Source: Pleionea mediterranea
GTDB taxonomy: Bacteria; Pseudomonadota; Gammaproteobacteria; Enterobacterales; Kangiellaceae
Assembly (NCBI RefSeq): GCF_003148745.1
Contig: NZ_QGGU01000001.1
Location: forward strand, 137,536 to 201,535
Direction: 5' to 3'
DNA: 64,000 bases
Notes under the pieces: model-generated
Database searches by the model: none
Seen by the model: the letters and a program-made list of their open reading frames with translations, nothing else
What the model was told of the DNA's origin: nothing
Shown: positions 45,949 through 55,321 of the stretch, piece after piece
Numbering within the stretch: the stretch's first letter is position 1
Layout of the letters: every line of letters begins with the position of its first letter
Translations under genes and position numbers: made by a program

Positions 45949-45964
45949 AGACGTCTAGACGTAA
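45949..45964 (-). promoter_or_regulatory. MetJ operator (met box pair) upstream of metH
   Basis: AGACGTCT (45949-45956, the exact consensus met box) is followed immediately by AGACGTAA (45957-45964). Two adjacent 8-bp boxes are the minimum MetJ binding unit. On the minus strand the box borders a TACAAT element that can be the metH -10 hexamer, so bound MetJ would block RNA polymerase. No metJ gene is in the window. Confidence 0.8.
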
Positions 45965-46111
45965 AGAAGTGTATTATCTCGAACATTCCTGAAAAGATAA
46001 AGCCCTTTGAAGTCAGTTTAGGCCATAAGGCAGAAAAGTTAGTTATATGGCGCTAACAGCACCATTTTCGGGGGGAATCTACAGACATTTATTAAATTAA
46101 GAGGTTGAGCA

Positions 46112-46549
46112 ATGAATAACAGGGTAATGACATGGGAGTCCATCGATAGGGAGCAGCTAAAAGCTTTGCCTAATCCATCGAACGGTGCTTATGAAATCAA
46201 GGTGAAAATACCGGAGTTTACGTTTTTGGGGGTGCATGAACAGCCAGATTTTGCCACCGTGTATTTAACGTTTTACCCCACCAATAAAATAATTGAGTTA
46301 AAAGCCTTAAAACAGTATGTCTACCAATTGCGCAATATTGTTGTGTCTTACGAGCGCCTGATTAATGTGATGTACGATCATCTGGTTTCGGTTTATGAGC
46401 CGGATCGACTTCGACTGGTGATGATATGTAATCCAAGAGGCGGGATCAGTTCGCGCCTGACCATCGACTCAGACTGGGGCGCTCGTGGCGGACCCGAAAA
46501 GTACCGCGACTGGATGAGTCATGACGATGTATGGGACGTGGTGTTGTAA
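46112..46549 (+). CDS. QueF-like T-fold protein lacking the catalytic cysteine
   Basis: The 145-residue protein has the QueF signature IELKALKQYVYQLRN, QPDFATVYLTFYPTNK and NPRGGISS, and the Glu of SYERLIN. In active QueF (B. subtilis, 165 residues, FTSLCPKTGQPDFA) the Cys forms the covalent thioimide; here the stretch reads FTFLGVHEQPDFA with Gly40 and one residue fewer, and no Cys nearby. Thus it probably does not reduce preQ0 to preQ1. It may bind a related nucleobase. The gene is upstream-divergent from metH and is followed by the convergent dapD. Confidence 0.85.
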   Translation: MNNRVMTWESIDREQLKALPNPSNGAYEIKVKIPEFTFLGVHEQPDFATVYLTFYPTNKIIELKALKQYVYQLRNIVVSYERLINVMYDHLVSVYEPDRLRLVMICNPRGGISSRLTIDSDWGARGGPEKYRDWMSHDDVWDVVL

Positions 46550-46573
46550 TACTGTTGAGGTGATAGTTATCAG

Positions 46574-46608
46574 TTTCGAGTTTCGAGTTACGAGATTCGA
46601 GTTAAGAG
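46574..46608 (+). repeat. Degenerate heptanucleotide tandem repeat (TTTCGAG)
   Basis: Five 7-nt units follow each other: TTTCGAG, TTTCGAG, TTACGAG, ATTCGAG and TTAAGAG. It lies between the QueF-like gene and the convergent dapD gene. Confidence 0.75.
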
Positions 46609-46634
46609 TTTGGTGAGGTTAGGAAAGTAATTAT

Positions 46635-46672
46635 GACAGCACTCGCTCAAGTGAACTCAGGTGAGTGCTGTC
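46635..46672. terminator. 10-bp hairpin between convergent genes
   Basis: GACAGCACTC (46635-46644) and GAGTGCTGTC (46663-46672) pair perfectly over an 18-nt loop. It lies between the convergent QueF-like and dapD genes and could end both transcripts; T-rich tails are weak on both sides. Confidence 0.55.
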
Positions 46673-46694
46673 GAATTTAACAAAGCAGGGAAGA

Positions 46695-47516
46695 TCAGGC
46701 CAGACGAAGTAATTCGTTAATGCCGGTTTTGGCGCGGGTTTTGGCGTCAACCTGCTTTACAATAACGGCGCAATATAAACTGTAGCTACCATCTTCCGAT
46801 GGCAAACTGCCTGGCACAACTACCGCCCCTGCAGGGATCCGGCCATAGCTGACTTGCTTGGTTTCACGATTATAAATTTTTGTGCTTTGGCCAATATAAA
46901 CACCCATGGAAATTACCGCGCCTTCTTCGACAATTACACCTTCAACAATTTCTGAGCGGGCGCCAATAAAACAATTGTCTTCGATAATGGTTGGGCTGGC
47001 TTGCAGTGGCTCTAATACTCCGCCAATACCTACACCGCCTGACAGGTGAACATTTTTACCAATTTGCGCACAGCTTCCCACCGTTGCCCAGGTATCCACC
47101 ATGGTGCCTTCACCAACGTAGGCACCAATATTGACATAAGAAGGCATCAGCACAACGTTGGGTGCAATAAAGCTGCCTCGGCGTGCGACGGCTGGCGGAA
47201 CCACACGAATACCCGTTGCCGCAAACTCACTGTCGCTCATCTGGTTAAACTTGCTTGGAACCTTGTCATAAAATTGAGTAAATCCGGCATCCATGGTGGT
47301 GTTGTCGTTTAGTTTAAAAGACAACAGAACGGCTTTTTTTAACCACTCATTGACGATCCATTCGCCATTTTTCTTTTCGGCAACTCGTACTTTTCCTGAA
47401 TCAATTAATTGCAGGGCTTGTTCAACGGCATCACGCACATCTTGCGGCGCTGAAGTTGGTGAAAAGTCGTTGCGTTGTTCAAAGGCGGATTCTATGGTTT
47501 GCTCTAATTGTGACAT
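46695..47516 (-). CDS. dapD: 2,3,4,5-tetrahydropyridine-2,6-dicarboxylate N-succinyltransferase
   Basis: The 273-residue enzyme has an N-terminal helical part and the left-handed beta-helix hexapeptide repeats from about residue 100 ([40 protein letters not shown]), close to E. coli DapD in length (274). It makes the succinylated intermediate of lysine and diaminopimelate synthesis that DapE later processes. It is 46 bp after glnD on the same strand, as in many gammaproteobacteria. Confidence 0.98.
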   Translation of the reverse strand: MSQLEQTIESAFEQRNDFSPTSAPQDVRDAVEQALQLIDSGKVRVAEKKNGEWIVNEWLKKAVLLSFKLNDNTTMDAGFTQFYDKVPSKFNQMSDSEFAATGIRVVPPAVARRGSFIAPNVVLMPSYVNIGAYVGEGTMVDTWATVGSCAQIGKNVHLSGGVGIGGVLEPLQASPTIIEDNCFIGARSEIVEGVIVEEGAVISMGVYIGQSTKIYNRETKQVSYGRIPAGAVVVPGSLPSEDGSYSLYCAVIVKQVDAKTRAKTGINELLRLA

Positions 47517-47562
47517 GGTAGTTCTCGTTTTTGGCCATTAGTGAATGGGAATGTTTGTTAAA

Positions 47563-50220
47563 TTACAATAGCTCAATCTGTTTTAAGATTTGACTTTTTA
47601 AATGGATTTTTTGTTCATTATTAAGTGGTGTTAATGACAATGTTGAAATTTCAAAAATATCTTCTACTTTTTCGCCCAGTGTAACAATGCGCGCTGAGTG
47701 AACGGACATGTTGCATTTTCGGATGGCGTCGCCAACAGCGGCCAGTAAACCGGGTTGATCCAATGCTGTCAATTCCATTTGGGTATAACGCATATTAGGA
47801 TCATCCGAAAAACGAATTTTGGTTGGAACATCAAAATGCTTAACGCGACTGGATATATGGCGTTTCACTTTTTTCGACATACCATCAATATTTTTCAGTT
47901 TCTTTTGCAGTAACTTTCGAATACTTTGAACCCGAGTTTTCGACTGAATGGGTTTGCCTGATTCTTCAAGAACAACAAACGAATCGAAGCATTGCCCCTT
48001 ATTGTTGGTGAATAATTCGGCTGCTTGAGTGCGCAGGTTTTTCTGACTTAAAGTGGCCGTCATTGCGGCAAATAGACCGGGTTGATCGGCGGTATAAATA
48101 AAAATTTCCGTGCCGGCGTCATTGTGATGTTTTTTTATTTCAACAATCGGTGCGTTACTGTGTGCATTTTTTATAACCGATCGTGTGTGCCAGACCAAAC
48201 GGTTTACAGGAGTGGTTTTAAAATAGTTTTCTTCCAGTGTTTGCCATAAAGCTTTAATTTTACTTTCAGGTACTTTTTTATCCAGTAGGCGTTTTAAAGC
48301 TTGCTGTTTGATGTCTTCAATGTGTTCCTGTTCCGATAATGGTGTAGCCGTGTCTTGAGATAAATAGTTGGTGGTGACCAGGTACAATTCTCTTAATAGA
48401 GCATCTTTCCAGGAATTCCAGAGTTTTGGACTGGTAGCCCGAATATCGGCAACGGTCAATATATACAGCAGATCGAGACGTTGCTGGTTTTTTACCTGTG
48501 ATGCAAAACGGGCGATTACTTCCGGATCTGAAATATCTTTACGTTGCGCGGTAACCGACATAACCAGATGAAATCGAACCAGCCAGGATACCGTATCGGC
48601 ATCAACTTCTGGCATATTCAGGTAACGACAAAAGTCGTATGCATCTTGTGCGCCTAACTCGGAATGATCGCCACCACGGCCTTTGGCGATATCATGAAAC
48701 AAACCCGCTAAAAAGATCAACTGTGGCTTTTCAAGCTTTTGCATGATTTTACTGCAATAGGGGTATTCTTCGGCAAATTCCGGATTAGCAAAGCGAGTCA
48801 GATTTTTCAGTAAAAACAATGTATGTTCATCAACCGAATAGGTATGGAACATATCGAACTGCATTTGGCCGGTGATCTTTTCAAACAATGGCAAAAATTG
48901 CGCGAGAATGCCGTTGCGTTTTAGCAAGAAAAACGGTCTGTCGCCCTGATGTTTGATGCTGAAGAATTCAAGAAATTTTTGTTTATAAGCTTCGTTGTTG
49001 CGATAGTTTGCATCGATTAAATGACGATTGTCTCTAATGGCTCGTAATGTTTTTGCGCTGACGTGCTTATTACCCGGAACTTTTGCAGCAACAATAAAGG
49101 TTTCTAATAGCAACTCGGGGTATTGACTGACCAGCTCAGGATTTTTCAGTGCAATGCGATCATTTTCAAGTTGATACCAGTCATTAATGGGTTCAATGAC
49201 CACATCTTTGTCGTTATCCAAGATGACTTCTTCAAACACCTGAAGTAATAATTCTGTGACGTTTCGAATGCGACTGGCGGCACGAAAATATTTTTGCATC
49301 AATTGCTCAACCGCCAGAGCTTCTTGCTTATCTTGAAAGCCTAAAAACTCGGCGACTTTTTTCTGGTGTTGGAACAACAGCCTATCTTCACCCCGTTCCG
49401 TAATAATGTGTAATGCAAAACGAACTCGCCATAAAAAAAGTTGTGAACTCATTAATGCCCGATATTCTTTCAATGTAAAAATACCGGCATTGGTCAAGTC
49501 GTGCAGAGATTCCGAGCTAAAATAACGTTTGGCAATCCAGCCAACGAGTTGAATGTCTCTTAAACCGCCGGGGTTTCCTTTTAAATTTGGCTCAAGTTCG
49601 AAAGAGGTGCCTTTGTATTTGCGGTAGCGCGCTTTTTGCTCCGCTACTTTGGCTTCATAAAAGTTTCTTGCAGGCCAAATTTTATCGGGGCCTGTAGCCT
49701 GACGCATGTCGTTGAACAGTAATGGCTGACCCGTAATCAGTCGGGATTCGATAAGATTGGTGGCAATGGTGATGTCTTCATTCGCTTGTTGAAAACATTC
49801 ATCAATGGTGCGAACACTGTGGCCAATTTTTAACCCTATATCCCACAATAATGTGATTAACGGTTGCAGGCTGTTAAGTGTGGCATCAATGTTGTTTTCA
49901 TCAATTAAAAACAGCAGGTCGATGTCGGAGCCCGGGTGCAGTTCATGACGACCATAGCCGCCTACCGCTACCATGGCCGAGTGTTCATCATCCACCTTAA
50001 ACGATTGCCATAGAGCAACCATGAGTTGGTCCACATGATGTGAGCGGGCACGGATAAGGTGTCGTATTGAAATACGACGATTAAATGCAGCGGTTATGGT
50101 GTCCTGACCCTGTTGCAAATATTGTTTGCAGGCCAGCAGTGCTTCGGGGCTTTTAATGTCGACGGTGGTAAAGTCGGGCGGCTCCGGTAACTGCAGCTGC
50201 TGGATTATGCGATCGGACAT
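47563..50220 (-). CDS. glnD: PII uridylyltransferase/uridylyl-removing enzyme
   Basis: The 885-residue protein has the nucleotidyltransferase site VGGYGRHELHPGSDIDLLFL (residues about 84-103), the HD domain FHDIAKGRGGDHSELGA for deuridylylation, and two C-terminal ACT domains (IFIYTADQPGLFAAMTATL and ELTALDQPGLLAAVGDAI) that sense glutamine. It links nitrogen status to PII signalling. Its start overlaps the map stop by 1 nt (TGATG). Confidence 0.98.
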   Translation of the reverse strand: MSDRIIQQLQLPEPPDFTTVDIKSPEALLACKQYLQQGQDTITAAFNRRISIRHLIRARSHHVDQLMVALWQSFKVDDEHSAMVAVGGYGRHELHPGSDIDLLFLIDENNIDATLNSLQPLITLLWDIGLKIGHSVRTIDECFQQANEDITIATNLIESRLITGQPLLFNDMRQATGPDKIWPARNFYEAKVAEQKARYRKYKGTSFELEPNLKGNPGGLRDIQLVGWIAKRYFSSESLHDLTNAGIFTLKEYRALMSSQLFLWRVRFALHIITERGEDRLLFQHQKKVAEFLGFQDKQEALAVEQLMQKYFRAASRIRNVTELLLQVFEEVILDNDKDVVIEPINDWYQLENDRIALKNPELVSQYPELLLETFIVAAKVPGNKHVSAKTLRAIRDNRHLIDANYRNNEAYKQKFLEFFSIKHQGDRPFFLLKRNGILAQFLPLFEKITGQMQFDMFHTYSVDEHTLFLLKNLTRFANPEFAEEYPYCSKIMQKLEKPQLIFLAGLFHDIAKGRGGDHSELGAQDAYDFCRYLNMPEVDADTVSWLVRFHLVMSVTAQRKDISDPEVIARFASQVKNQQRLDLLYILTVADIRATSPKLWNSWKDALLRELYLVTTNYLSQDTATPLSEQEHIEDIKQQALKRLLDKKVPESKIKALWQTLEENYFKTTPVNRLVWHTRSVIKNAHSNAPIVEIKKHHNDAGTEIFIYTADQPGLFAAMTATLSQKNLRTQAAELFTNNKGQCFDSFVVLEESGKPIQSKTRVQSIRKLLQKKLKNIDGMSKKVKRHISSRVKHFDVPTKIRFSDDPNMRYTQMELTALDQPGLLAAVGDAIRKCNMSVHSARIVTLGEKVEDIFEISTLSLTPLNNEQKIHLKSQILKQIELL

Positions 50221-50987
50221 CAGAAGGATTCTTCACCACGTTTGGTTAATACTTCGACACCGTCGGCCGTAACCAGTAGCGTATGTTCCCACTGTGCGGA
50301 TAAACCGCGATCTTTGGTTACAACGGTCCATTCATCGGGCAGGATGGTGACATGACGTTTTCCGGTATTCACCATAGGTTCAATGGTCAGGCACATGCCT
50401 TCTTTAAGCTCAACACCAGTGCCTGGCTTGCCGTAATGCAATACTTGCGGATCTTCATGAAATTCCGCGCCAATACCGTGGCCACAAAACTCACGGACAA
50501 TGGAGTAATTGTGTTTATGCGCATGATTCATAATGGCATGGCCAATATCGCCGAGTTGAACCCCAGGGCGAACCATATCAATACCCAGATACAAACACTC
50601 CTGAGTGACTTTGATCAGTCGCTCGGCCATCACTTTGGGTTTTCCCACAATAAACATTTTACTGGTGTCACCGTGGTAGCCGTCTTTTATAACGGTGACA
50701 TCGATATTAATAATGTCGCCATCTTTTAGCTTCTTATCCGCTGGAATGCCGTGGCAAACCACATGGTTGACGGAAGTGCAGATGGACTTGGGAAAGCCAT
50801 GGTAATTGAGTGGTGCCGGAATGGCCTGTTGCTCATTAACGATATAGTTATGGCAGATTTCGTCCAGCTGATTGGTGGTAACCCCTTTTTTGACGTGAGG
50901 GCCTATCATTTCAAGTACTTCAGAGGCCAGTTTGCCGGCCACGCGCATTTTTTCTATTTCTTCTGGCGTTTTAATTTTGATATCCAT
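50220..50987 (-). CDS. map: Methionine aminopeptidase, type I
   Basis: The 255-residue enzyme has the metal ligands of the M24A fold: Asp in NIDVTVIKDGYHGDTSKMF (two), His in GHGIGAEFHEDP, Glu in TIEPM, and Glu in SAQWEHTLLV. It removes the initiator methionine during translation. Divergent from rpsB, the usual gammaproteobacterial arrangement. Confidence 0.98.
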   Translation of the reverse strand: MDIKIKTPEEIEKMRVAGKLASEVLEMIGPHVKKGVTTNQLDEICHNYIVNEQQAIPAPLNYHGFPKSICTSVNHVVCHGIPADKKLKDGDIINIDVTVIKDGYHGDTSKMFIVGKPKVMAERLIKVTQECLYLGIDMVRPGVQLGDIGHAIMNHAHKHNYSIVREFCGHGIGAEFHEDPQVLHYGKPGTGVELKEGMCLTIEPMVNTGKRHVTILPDEWTVVTKDRGLSAQWEHTLLVTADGVEVLTKRGEESF

Positions 50988-51165
50988 TAATCGCTAACCT
51001 GTTGTTGACTGCATATATAATAAGTATGTATTGCATATTGGGCTCAGTGTGGGCGATTTTAAAGCTTTTTTGCTTGTACTTCACGGTATGCCCATAACTT
51101 TTCGATCACCCCAGTTGGCAGAAATGCTAAAAGGCCGAAAAGTTGCGGTCTATAGGCAGTTCTGA

Positions 51166-51194
51166 TTGTTCTCTTTTCGAAGATGTGGTATAAA
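51166..51194 (+). promoter_or_regulatory. Predicted sigma-70 promoter of rpsB
   Basis: TTGTTC (51166-51171) and TATAAA (51189-51194) are 17 bp apart. The -10 element is preceded by a TGTGG extension and followed by the GC-rich discriminator TCGCGCCC, typical of stringently controlled ribosomal promoters. Confidence 0.65.
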
Positions 51195-51200
51195 TCGCGC

Positions 51201-51340
51201 CCGGCTGGATGAACCAGTCGGATAAACTAAAACACACGCAGGTCGACACATAAGTTTGGGTGCTGGTAAACCGGGAGGTCTCGCTGGTTGACTTATGGGA
51301 TTTGCGGAGGTTAAACCCTTGATTTTTCGGAGAAAATTAA
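51201..51340 (+). promoter_or_regulatory. rpsB 5' leader, likely S2 autoregulatory element
   Basis: The roughly 140-nt leader is structured. CCGGCTGG (51201-51208) pairs with CCAGTCGG (51214-51221), and CATAAGT (51249-51255) pairs with ACTTATG (51291-51297) around a G-rich loop. In E. coli and relatives the rpsB leader is a conserved structure bound by protein S2 to repress rpsB-tsf; the position and size fit. The identity of this leader is inference. Confidence 0.6.
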
Positions 51341-52096
51341 ATGTCTAAAGTATCTATGCGTGATATGCTCCAGGCGGGCGTTCACTTCGGTCACCGTACT
51401 CGTTTCTGGAATCCTAAGATGAAGCAATACATCTTTGGTGCGCGAAACGATATCCATATTATTAACCTTGAGCAAACAGTACCAATGTTCAACGATGCGT
51501 TGAATTACATTTCGTCTGTTGCGTCTCGTAAAGGTAAAATTCTTTTTGTTGGCACCAAGCGTGCTGCCAGCGAAATCATCAGTGAAGAAGCAAAGCGTTG
51601 TGGCCAGTTCTTCGTTGATAAGCGTTGGTTAGGTGGAATGCTGACCAACTACAAAACCATTCGTCAGTCTATTAAACGTCTGAAAGATCTGGAAGTTCAA
51701 TCACAAGACGGTACTTTTGATCGCCTGACCAAGAAAGAAGCTCTGTTATTAACTCGTGAAATGACTAAGTTAGAAGCGAGTATTGGCGGTATTAAAGACA
51801 TGGGCGGTTTGCCTGATGTGCTTTTTGTTATTGATGCTGATCATGAGCACAATGCCATTGCAGAAGCTCGTAAGCTGGGTATTCCAGTTATTTCTGTTGT
51901 GGATACTAACTCAAACCCTGATCACGTTGATTATGTGATCCCAGGCAATGACGACGCCATTCGTGCTATCCAGCTCTACGTTGGTGCCGTTGCCGATACC
52001 GTTTTAGACGCGCGTCAAAGTGCTCAAGTCGTTGAGCAGGCGGGCGAAGACGAGTTTGTAGAAGAAGCAGACAAGTCTGACGCAGAAAAAGCTTAA
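51341..52096 (+). CDS. rpsB: 30S ribosomal protein S2
   Basis: The 251-residue protein begins [24 protein letters not shown] and contains [16 protein letters not shown] and [27 protein letters not shown], unmistakable S2. It has an acidic tail of about 25 residues. GGAG lies 9 bp before the ATG. Followed by an attenuator-like terminator and tsf. Confidence 0.99.
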   Translation: MSKVSMRDMLQAGVHFGHRTRFWNPKMKQYIFGARNDIHIINLEQTVPMFNDALNYISSVASRKGKILFVGTKRAASEIISEEAKRCGQFFVDKRWLGGMLTNYKTIRQSIKRLKDLEVQSQDGTFDRLTKKEALLLTREMTKLEASIGGIKDMGGLPDVLFVIDADHEHNAIAEARKLGIPVISVVDTNSNPDHVDYVIPGNDDAIRAIQLYVGAVADTVLDARQSAQVVEQAGEDEFVEEADKSDAEKA

Positions 52097-52137
52097 TCGA
52101 TTATTGGTGAGTTATTAAAACCATCGGTTAGGCAAAT

Positions 52138-52161
52138 AAAGGGGGCTTAGCCCCCTTTTTT
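52138..52161 (+). terminator. Rho-independent terminator/attenuator between rpsB and tsf
   Basis: GGGGGC and GCCCCC form a stem with a 3-nt loop TTA, followed by TTTTTT (52156-52161). It should reduce readthrough so tsf is expressed less than rpsB, or tsf uses its own promoter. Confidence 0.9.
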
Positions 52162-52257
52162 CGAGTCTGAGTTTCTTTCTATTAAGAATCGTTAAAGTAT
52201 TTTAAGTTTATTAGAATTAGTTCCATTTGCTCGTGCAAATTAAATTGGAGAATTATC

Positions 52258-53139
52258 ATGGCAATTACTGCTGCATTGGTTAAAGAACTTCGCGAGCGCA
52301 CCGGCGCTGGCATGATGGAGTGTAAAAAAGCATTGGTTGAAACCGATGGTGATATCGAAAAAGCCATCGAAAACATGCGTAAGTCTGGTCAGGCAAAAGC
52401 GGCGAAAAAAGCCGGTCGAGTTGCTGCTGAAGGCTTAATCATTATTAAAACTTCCGATGACGCAAAAACAGCGGCTATCGTTGAAGTTAACTGTGAAACT
52501 GACTTTGTGGCACGTGATGAAAACTTTGTTGGGTTTGCCAATAAAGTTGCTGAAATTGCATTGGCCGGAAAAATCAGTGACGTTGAAGCTTTAAAATCAG
52601 CGGATTACGCAGATGGCAATACTGTTGAGCAAGCTCGTGAAAATCTGGTTGCTAAAATCGGTGAGAATATGGCGGTACGTCGTGTTTCTATCGTTGAGTC
52701 CAACGAAGGTTCTTTAGGTTCATACTCTCACGGTGTTCGCATTGGTGTTGTTGTTGAAACCAAAGGTGGCGACGAAGAGTTAAACCGTGATCTGGCAATG
52801 CACATTGCAGCGAGCAAGCCTGATTACTTAAACCCTGACGCTATCCCCGCAGAAATTTTAGAGAAAGAAAAAGAAATCTTCAGTGCGCAAGCGTTAGAAA
52901 GTGGTAAGCCTGCTGAGATCGTTGAGAAAATGATTGGCGGTCGTATCCGTAAGTTTGCTGGTGAAATCAGCTTAACGGGTCAGGCGTTTATTAAAGATCC
53001 TTCACAAACCGTTGAGAAGTTATTGAAATCGAAGTCGGCTGAGGTACTATCCTTTGTACGCTTTGAAGTTGGTGAAGGCATCGAAAAGAAAGAAGAAGAC
53101 TTTGCAGCTGAAGTTATGGCTCAGGTCCGCGGCGAGTAA
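52258..53139 (+). CDS. tsf: Elongation factor Ts
   Basis: The 293-residue protein has the EF-Ts signature [15 protein letters not shown] near the N-terminus and [14 protein letters not shown] near residue 80; both contact EF-Tu. It promotes GDP exchange on EF-Tu. It follows rpsB and precedes pyrH by 18 bp. Confidence 0.99.
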   Translation: MAITAALVKELRERTGAGMMECKKALVETDGDIEKAIENMRKSGQAKAAKKAGRVAAEGLIIIKTSDDAKTAAIVEVNCETDFVARDENFVGFANKVAEIALAGKISDVEALKSADYADGNTVEQARENLVAKIGENMAVRRVSIVESNEGSLGSYSHGVRIGVVVETKGGDEELNRDLAMHIAASKPDYLNPDAIPAEILEKEKEIFSAQALESGKPAEIVEKMIGGRIRKFAGEISLTGQAFIKDPSQTVEKLLKSKSAEVLSFVRFEVGEGIEKKEEDFAAEVMAQVRGE

Positions 53140-53157
53140 TCCTCCGGAGAATAATAA

Positions 53158-53895
53158 ATGACAACAGTATCTGAGCTTCCATATAAACGAATTTTACTCA
53201 AATTAAGCGGTGAAGCGCTTATGGGGCAAGAATCTTTTGGCATTGATCCACAGGTTCTTGATCGACTAGCCGGTGAAATTCGCGATATTGTAGAAGCAAA
53301 GGTACAGGTTGGAATTGTTATTGGCGGTGGTAATTTATTTCGTGGCGAAAAGCTGGCCAGAGCTGGTATGAACCGTGTTGCTGGTGACCATATGGGTATG
53401 CTGGCAACGGTTATGAATTCACTGGCTCTGCAAGACTCACTCGAGCGTTCAGGTATTGAAACTCGAGTGATGTCGGCCATTTCGTTAACGGGTGTTTGCG
53501 AAGATTATAACCGACGTTTTGCCATGCGATTTATGGAACGCGGTCAGGTTGTTATTTTCTGTGCCGGAACCGGTAATCCTTTCTTTACCACCGACACAGC
53601 GGCGTGCTTACGCGGTATTGAAATTGAAGCCGATTTAATATGTAAGGCGACCAAAGTAGATGGCGTTTATTCGGCTGATCCAAACAAATACTCGGACGCC
53701 GTAAAATATGAGCAGTTAACTTACAATGAAGCGCTTGAGCGTCAGCTTGCAGTGATGGATCTGACTGCATTTTGTCTGGCTCGCGACCATCAAAAGAAAA
53801 TTCGTGTTTTCAATATGAATAATCCCGGTGCTCTGGTAAGAGTGGCCACCGGTAAGCAGGAAGGCACCATAATTGAATGTGAGTTAAACAACTAA
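53158..53895 (+). CDS. pyrH: Uridylate kinase
   Basis: The 245-residue amino-acid-kinase-fold enzyme has [12 protein letters not shown] at the N-terminus, [11 protein letters not shown], the [16 protein letters not shown] segment and [19 protein letters not shown]. It phosphorylates UMP to UDP. A CGGAG-type site precedes the ATG. Confidence 0.99.
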   Translation: MTTVSELPYKRILLKLSGEALMGQESFGIDPQVLDRLAGEIRDIVEAKVQVGIVIGGGNLFRGEKLARAGMNRVAGDHMGMLATVMNSLALQDSLERSGIETRVMSAISLTGVCEDYNRRFAMRFMERGQVVIFCAGTGNPFFTTDTAACLRGIEIEADLICKATKVDGVYSADPNKYSDAVKYEQLTYNEALERQLAVMDLTAFCLARDHQKKIRVFNMNNPGALVRVATGKQEGTIIECELNN

Positions 53896-53910
53896 ACAAG
53901 GGGACATGTT

Positions 53911-54468
53911 GTGATTAACGATATTAAAAGCGATGCGAAAACCCGTATGGGAAAATCGGTCGATGCCTTTAAACAAGATTTAACGAAAATTAGAACCGGT
54001 CGAGCGCACCCCAGCTTAATTGAGCACTTGATGGTTTCTTATTACGGTTCGGATACGCCTATCACTCAGGTGGCCAATGTTTCTGTTTCTGATTCCCGTA
54101 CTTTGCAAGTACAGCCTTGGGAAAAAGACATGGTTGGCGCAATTGAAAAAGCCATCATGAACTCGGACTTGGGTCTTAACCCAAATACAGCGGGTCAAAT
54201 TATACGTATCCCTTTGCCTCCATTAACAGAAGAGCGACGAAAAGATTTAATTAAAGTGGTTCGCGGCGAAGCAGAAAATGCCAAAGTGGCCGTTAGAAAT
54301 ATTCGCCGAGACGCAAACTCAACCTTTAAAGAGTTAGTGAAAGAAAAAGAAATATCCGAAGACGATGAGCGTCGTGCACAAGATGATGTGCAAAAGCTTA
54401 CCGATGAGCACGTGGCAAAAATTGATAAGGTGCTGGCGGAAAAAGAAGAAGAATTAATGGAAATATAA
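53911..54468 (+). CDS. frr: Ribosome recycling factor
   Basis: The 185-residue helical protein has [25 protein letters not shown] and [34 protein letters not shown], the standard RRF pattern. It dissociates post-termination ribosomes with EF-G. The start is GTG at 53911, after the good AAGGGGA site; MINDIKSDA is the expected N-terminus. Confidence 0.98.
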   Translation: MINDIKSDAKTRMGKSVDAFKQDLTKIRTGRAHPSLIEHLMVSYYGSDTPITQVANVSVSDSRTLQVQPWEKDMVGAIEKAIMNSDLGLNPNTAGQIIRIPLPPLTEERRKDLIKVVRGEAENAKVAVRNIRRDANSTFKELVKEKEISEDDERRAQDDVQKLTDEHVAKIDKVLAEKEEELMEI

Positions 54469-54491
54469 TTTCATTAAAAACGTTGAACAAC

Positions 54492-54518
54492 AACGCCGCG
54501 GAACTGTATCGCGGCGTT
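54492..54518 (+). terminator. Hairpin between frr and uppS
   Basis: AACGCCGCG (54492-54500) and CGCGGCGTT (54510-54518) form a perfect 9-bp stem with a 9-nt loop. Without a T-run after it, this may be a partial terminator or transcript-processing hairpin in the operon. Confidence 0.5.
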
Positions 54519-54535
54519 TGCGTATTTAAGAGACG

Positions 54536-55285
54536 ATGACAGATCAAGCTCAATCACAAACCATAACTCCGCAACACATTGCCATTATTATGGATGGTAA
54601 TGGGCGCTGGGCGCAGCAACGCGGCAAAAAGCGGGTACAAGGTCATAAGGCCGGAATGGAGCGTGCCCGTGAAATGGTGCAGACTTGCGGTGCGTTGGGT
54701 GTAAAGGCGTTAACGTTATTTGCCTTTAGCAGCGAAAACTGGCGCCGACCCAAAGACGAAGTTGGTTTTTTAATGAACTTGTTTATTACAGGTTTAACCA
54801 ACGAGAGCAAGTCTTTACATAAGAATAATGTTCAACTTAGGGTGATTGGTGACGTTTCAATGTTTGAGCCAAAGCTGCAGAAAGCGATTGAAAACGCTGA
54901 GACGCTAACCAAGAACAACGATGGTATCGTTTTGCAGATCGCCGCTAATTACGGTGGTCAATGGGACATTGTTAATGCGGTTAATAATATTCTGGTTGAG
55001 CAGCCTGATACACAACAGGTGACAGCAGAGCAGTTGTCGAACAAATTAACCGGTGCCGATTTACCGGACCCCGATTTACTCATACGCACCGGTGGCGAAA
55101 CCCGTATTAGTAATTTTTTATTATGGCAATGCGCCTATTCCGAACTTTATTTTTCGTCGCAGCTATGGCCAGATTTTGACAGTGAAGCCTTGAAAGAGGC
55201 GGTCAATGACTTTGCATCGCGACAACGTCGGTTTGGTAAAACCGGTGAACAGATATCGTCAGCCGATACGATATCTACTGACTAG
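54536..55285 (+). CDS. uppS: Undecaprenyl diphosphate synthase
   Basis: The 249-residue cis-prenyltransferase has [16 protein letters not shown] with the catalytic Asp, [23 protein letters not shown], and [19 protein letters not shown]. It makes the C55 lipid carrier for peptidoglycan. It sits between frr and cdsA as in relatives. Confidence 0.98.
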   Translation: MTDQAQSQTITPQHIAIIMDGNGRWAQQRGKKRVQGHKAGMERAREMVQTCGALGVKALTLFAFSSENWRRPKDEVGFLMNLFITGLTNESKSLHKNNVQLRVIGDVSMFEPKLQKAIENAETLTKNNDGIVLQIAANYGGQWDIVNAVNNILVEQPDTQQVTAEQLSNKLTGADLPDPDLLIRTGGETRISNFLLWQCAYSELYFSSQLWPDFDSEALKEAVNDFASRQRRFGKTGEQISSADTISTD

Positions 55286-55321
55286 ACTCAGTAACAACTG
55301 ACTAAAACAAGAGAGCCCTAA

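Larger units (their letters stand above)
50988..51340 (+). other. map-rpsB divergent control region
   Basis: This 353-bp region contains the rpsB promoter and structured leader, annotated separately. The part next to map (50988-51160) must hold the map promoter; I see no clear hexamers there. Confidence 0.6.
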
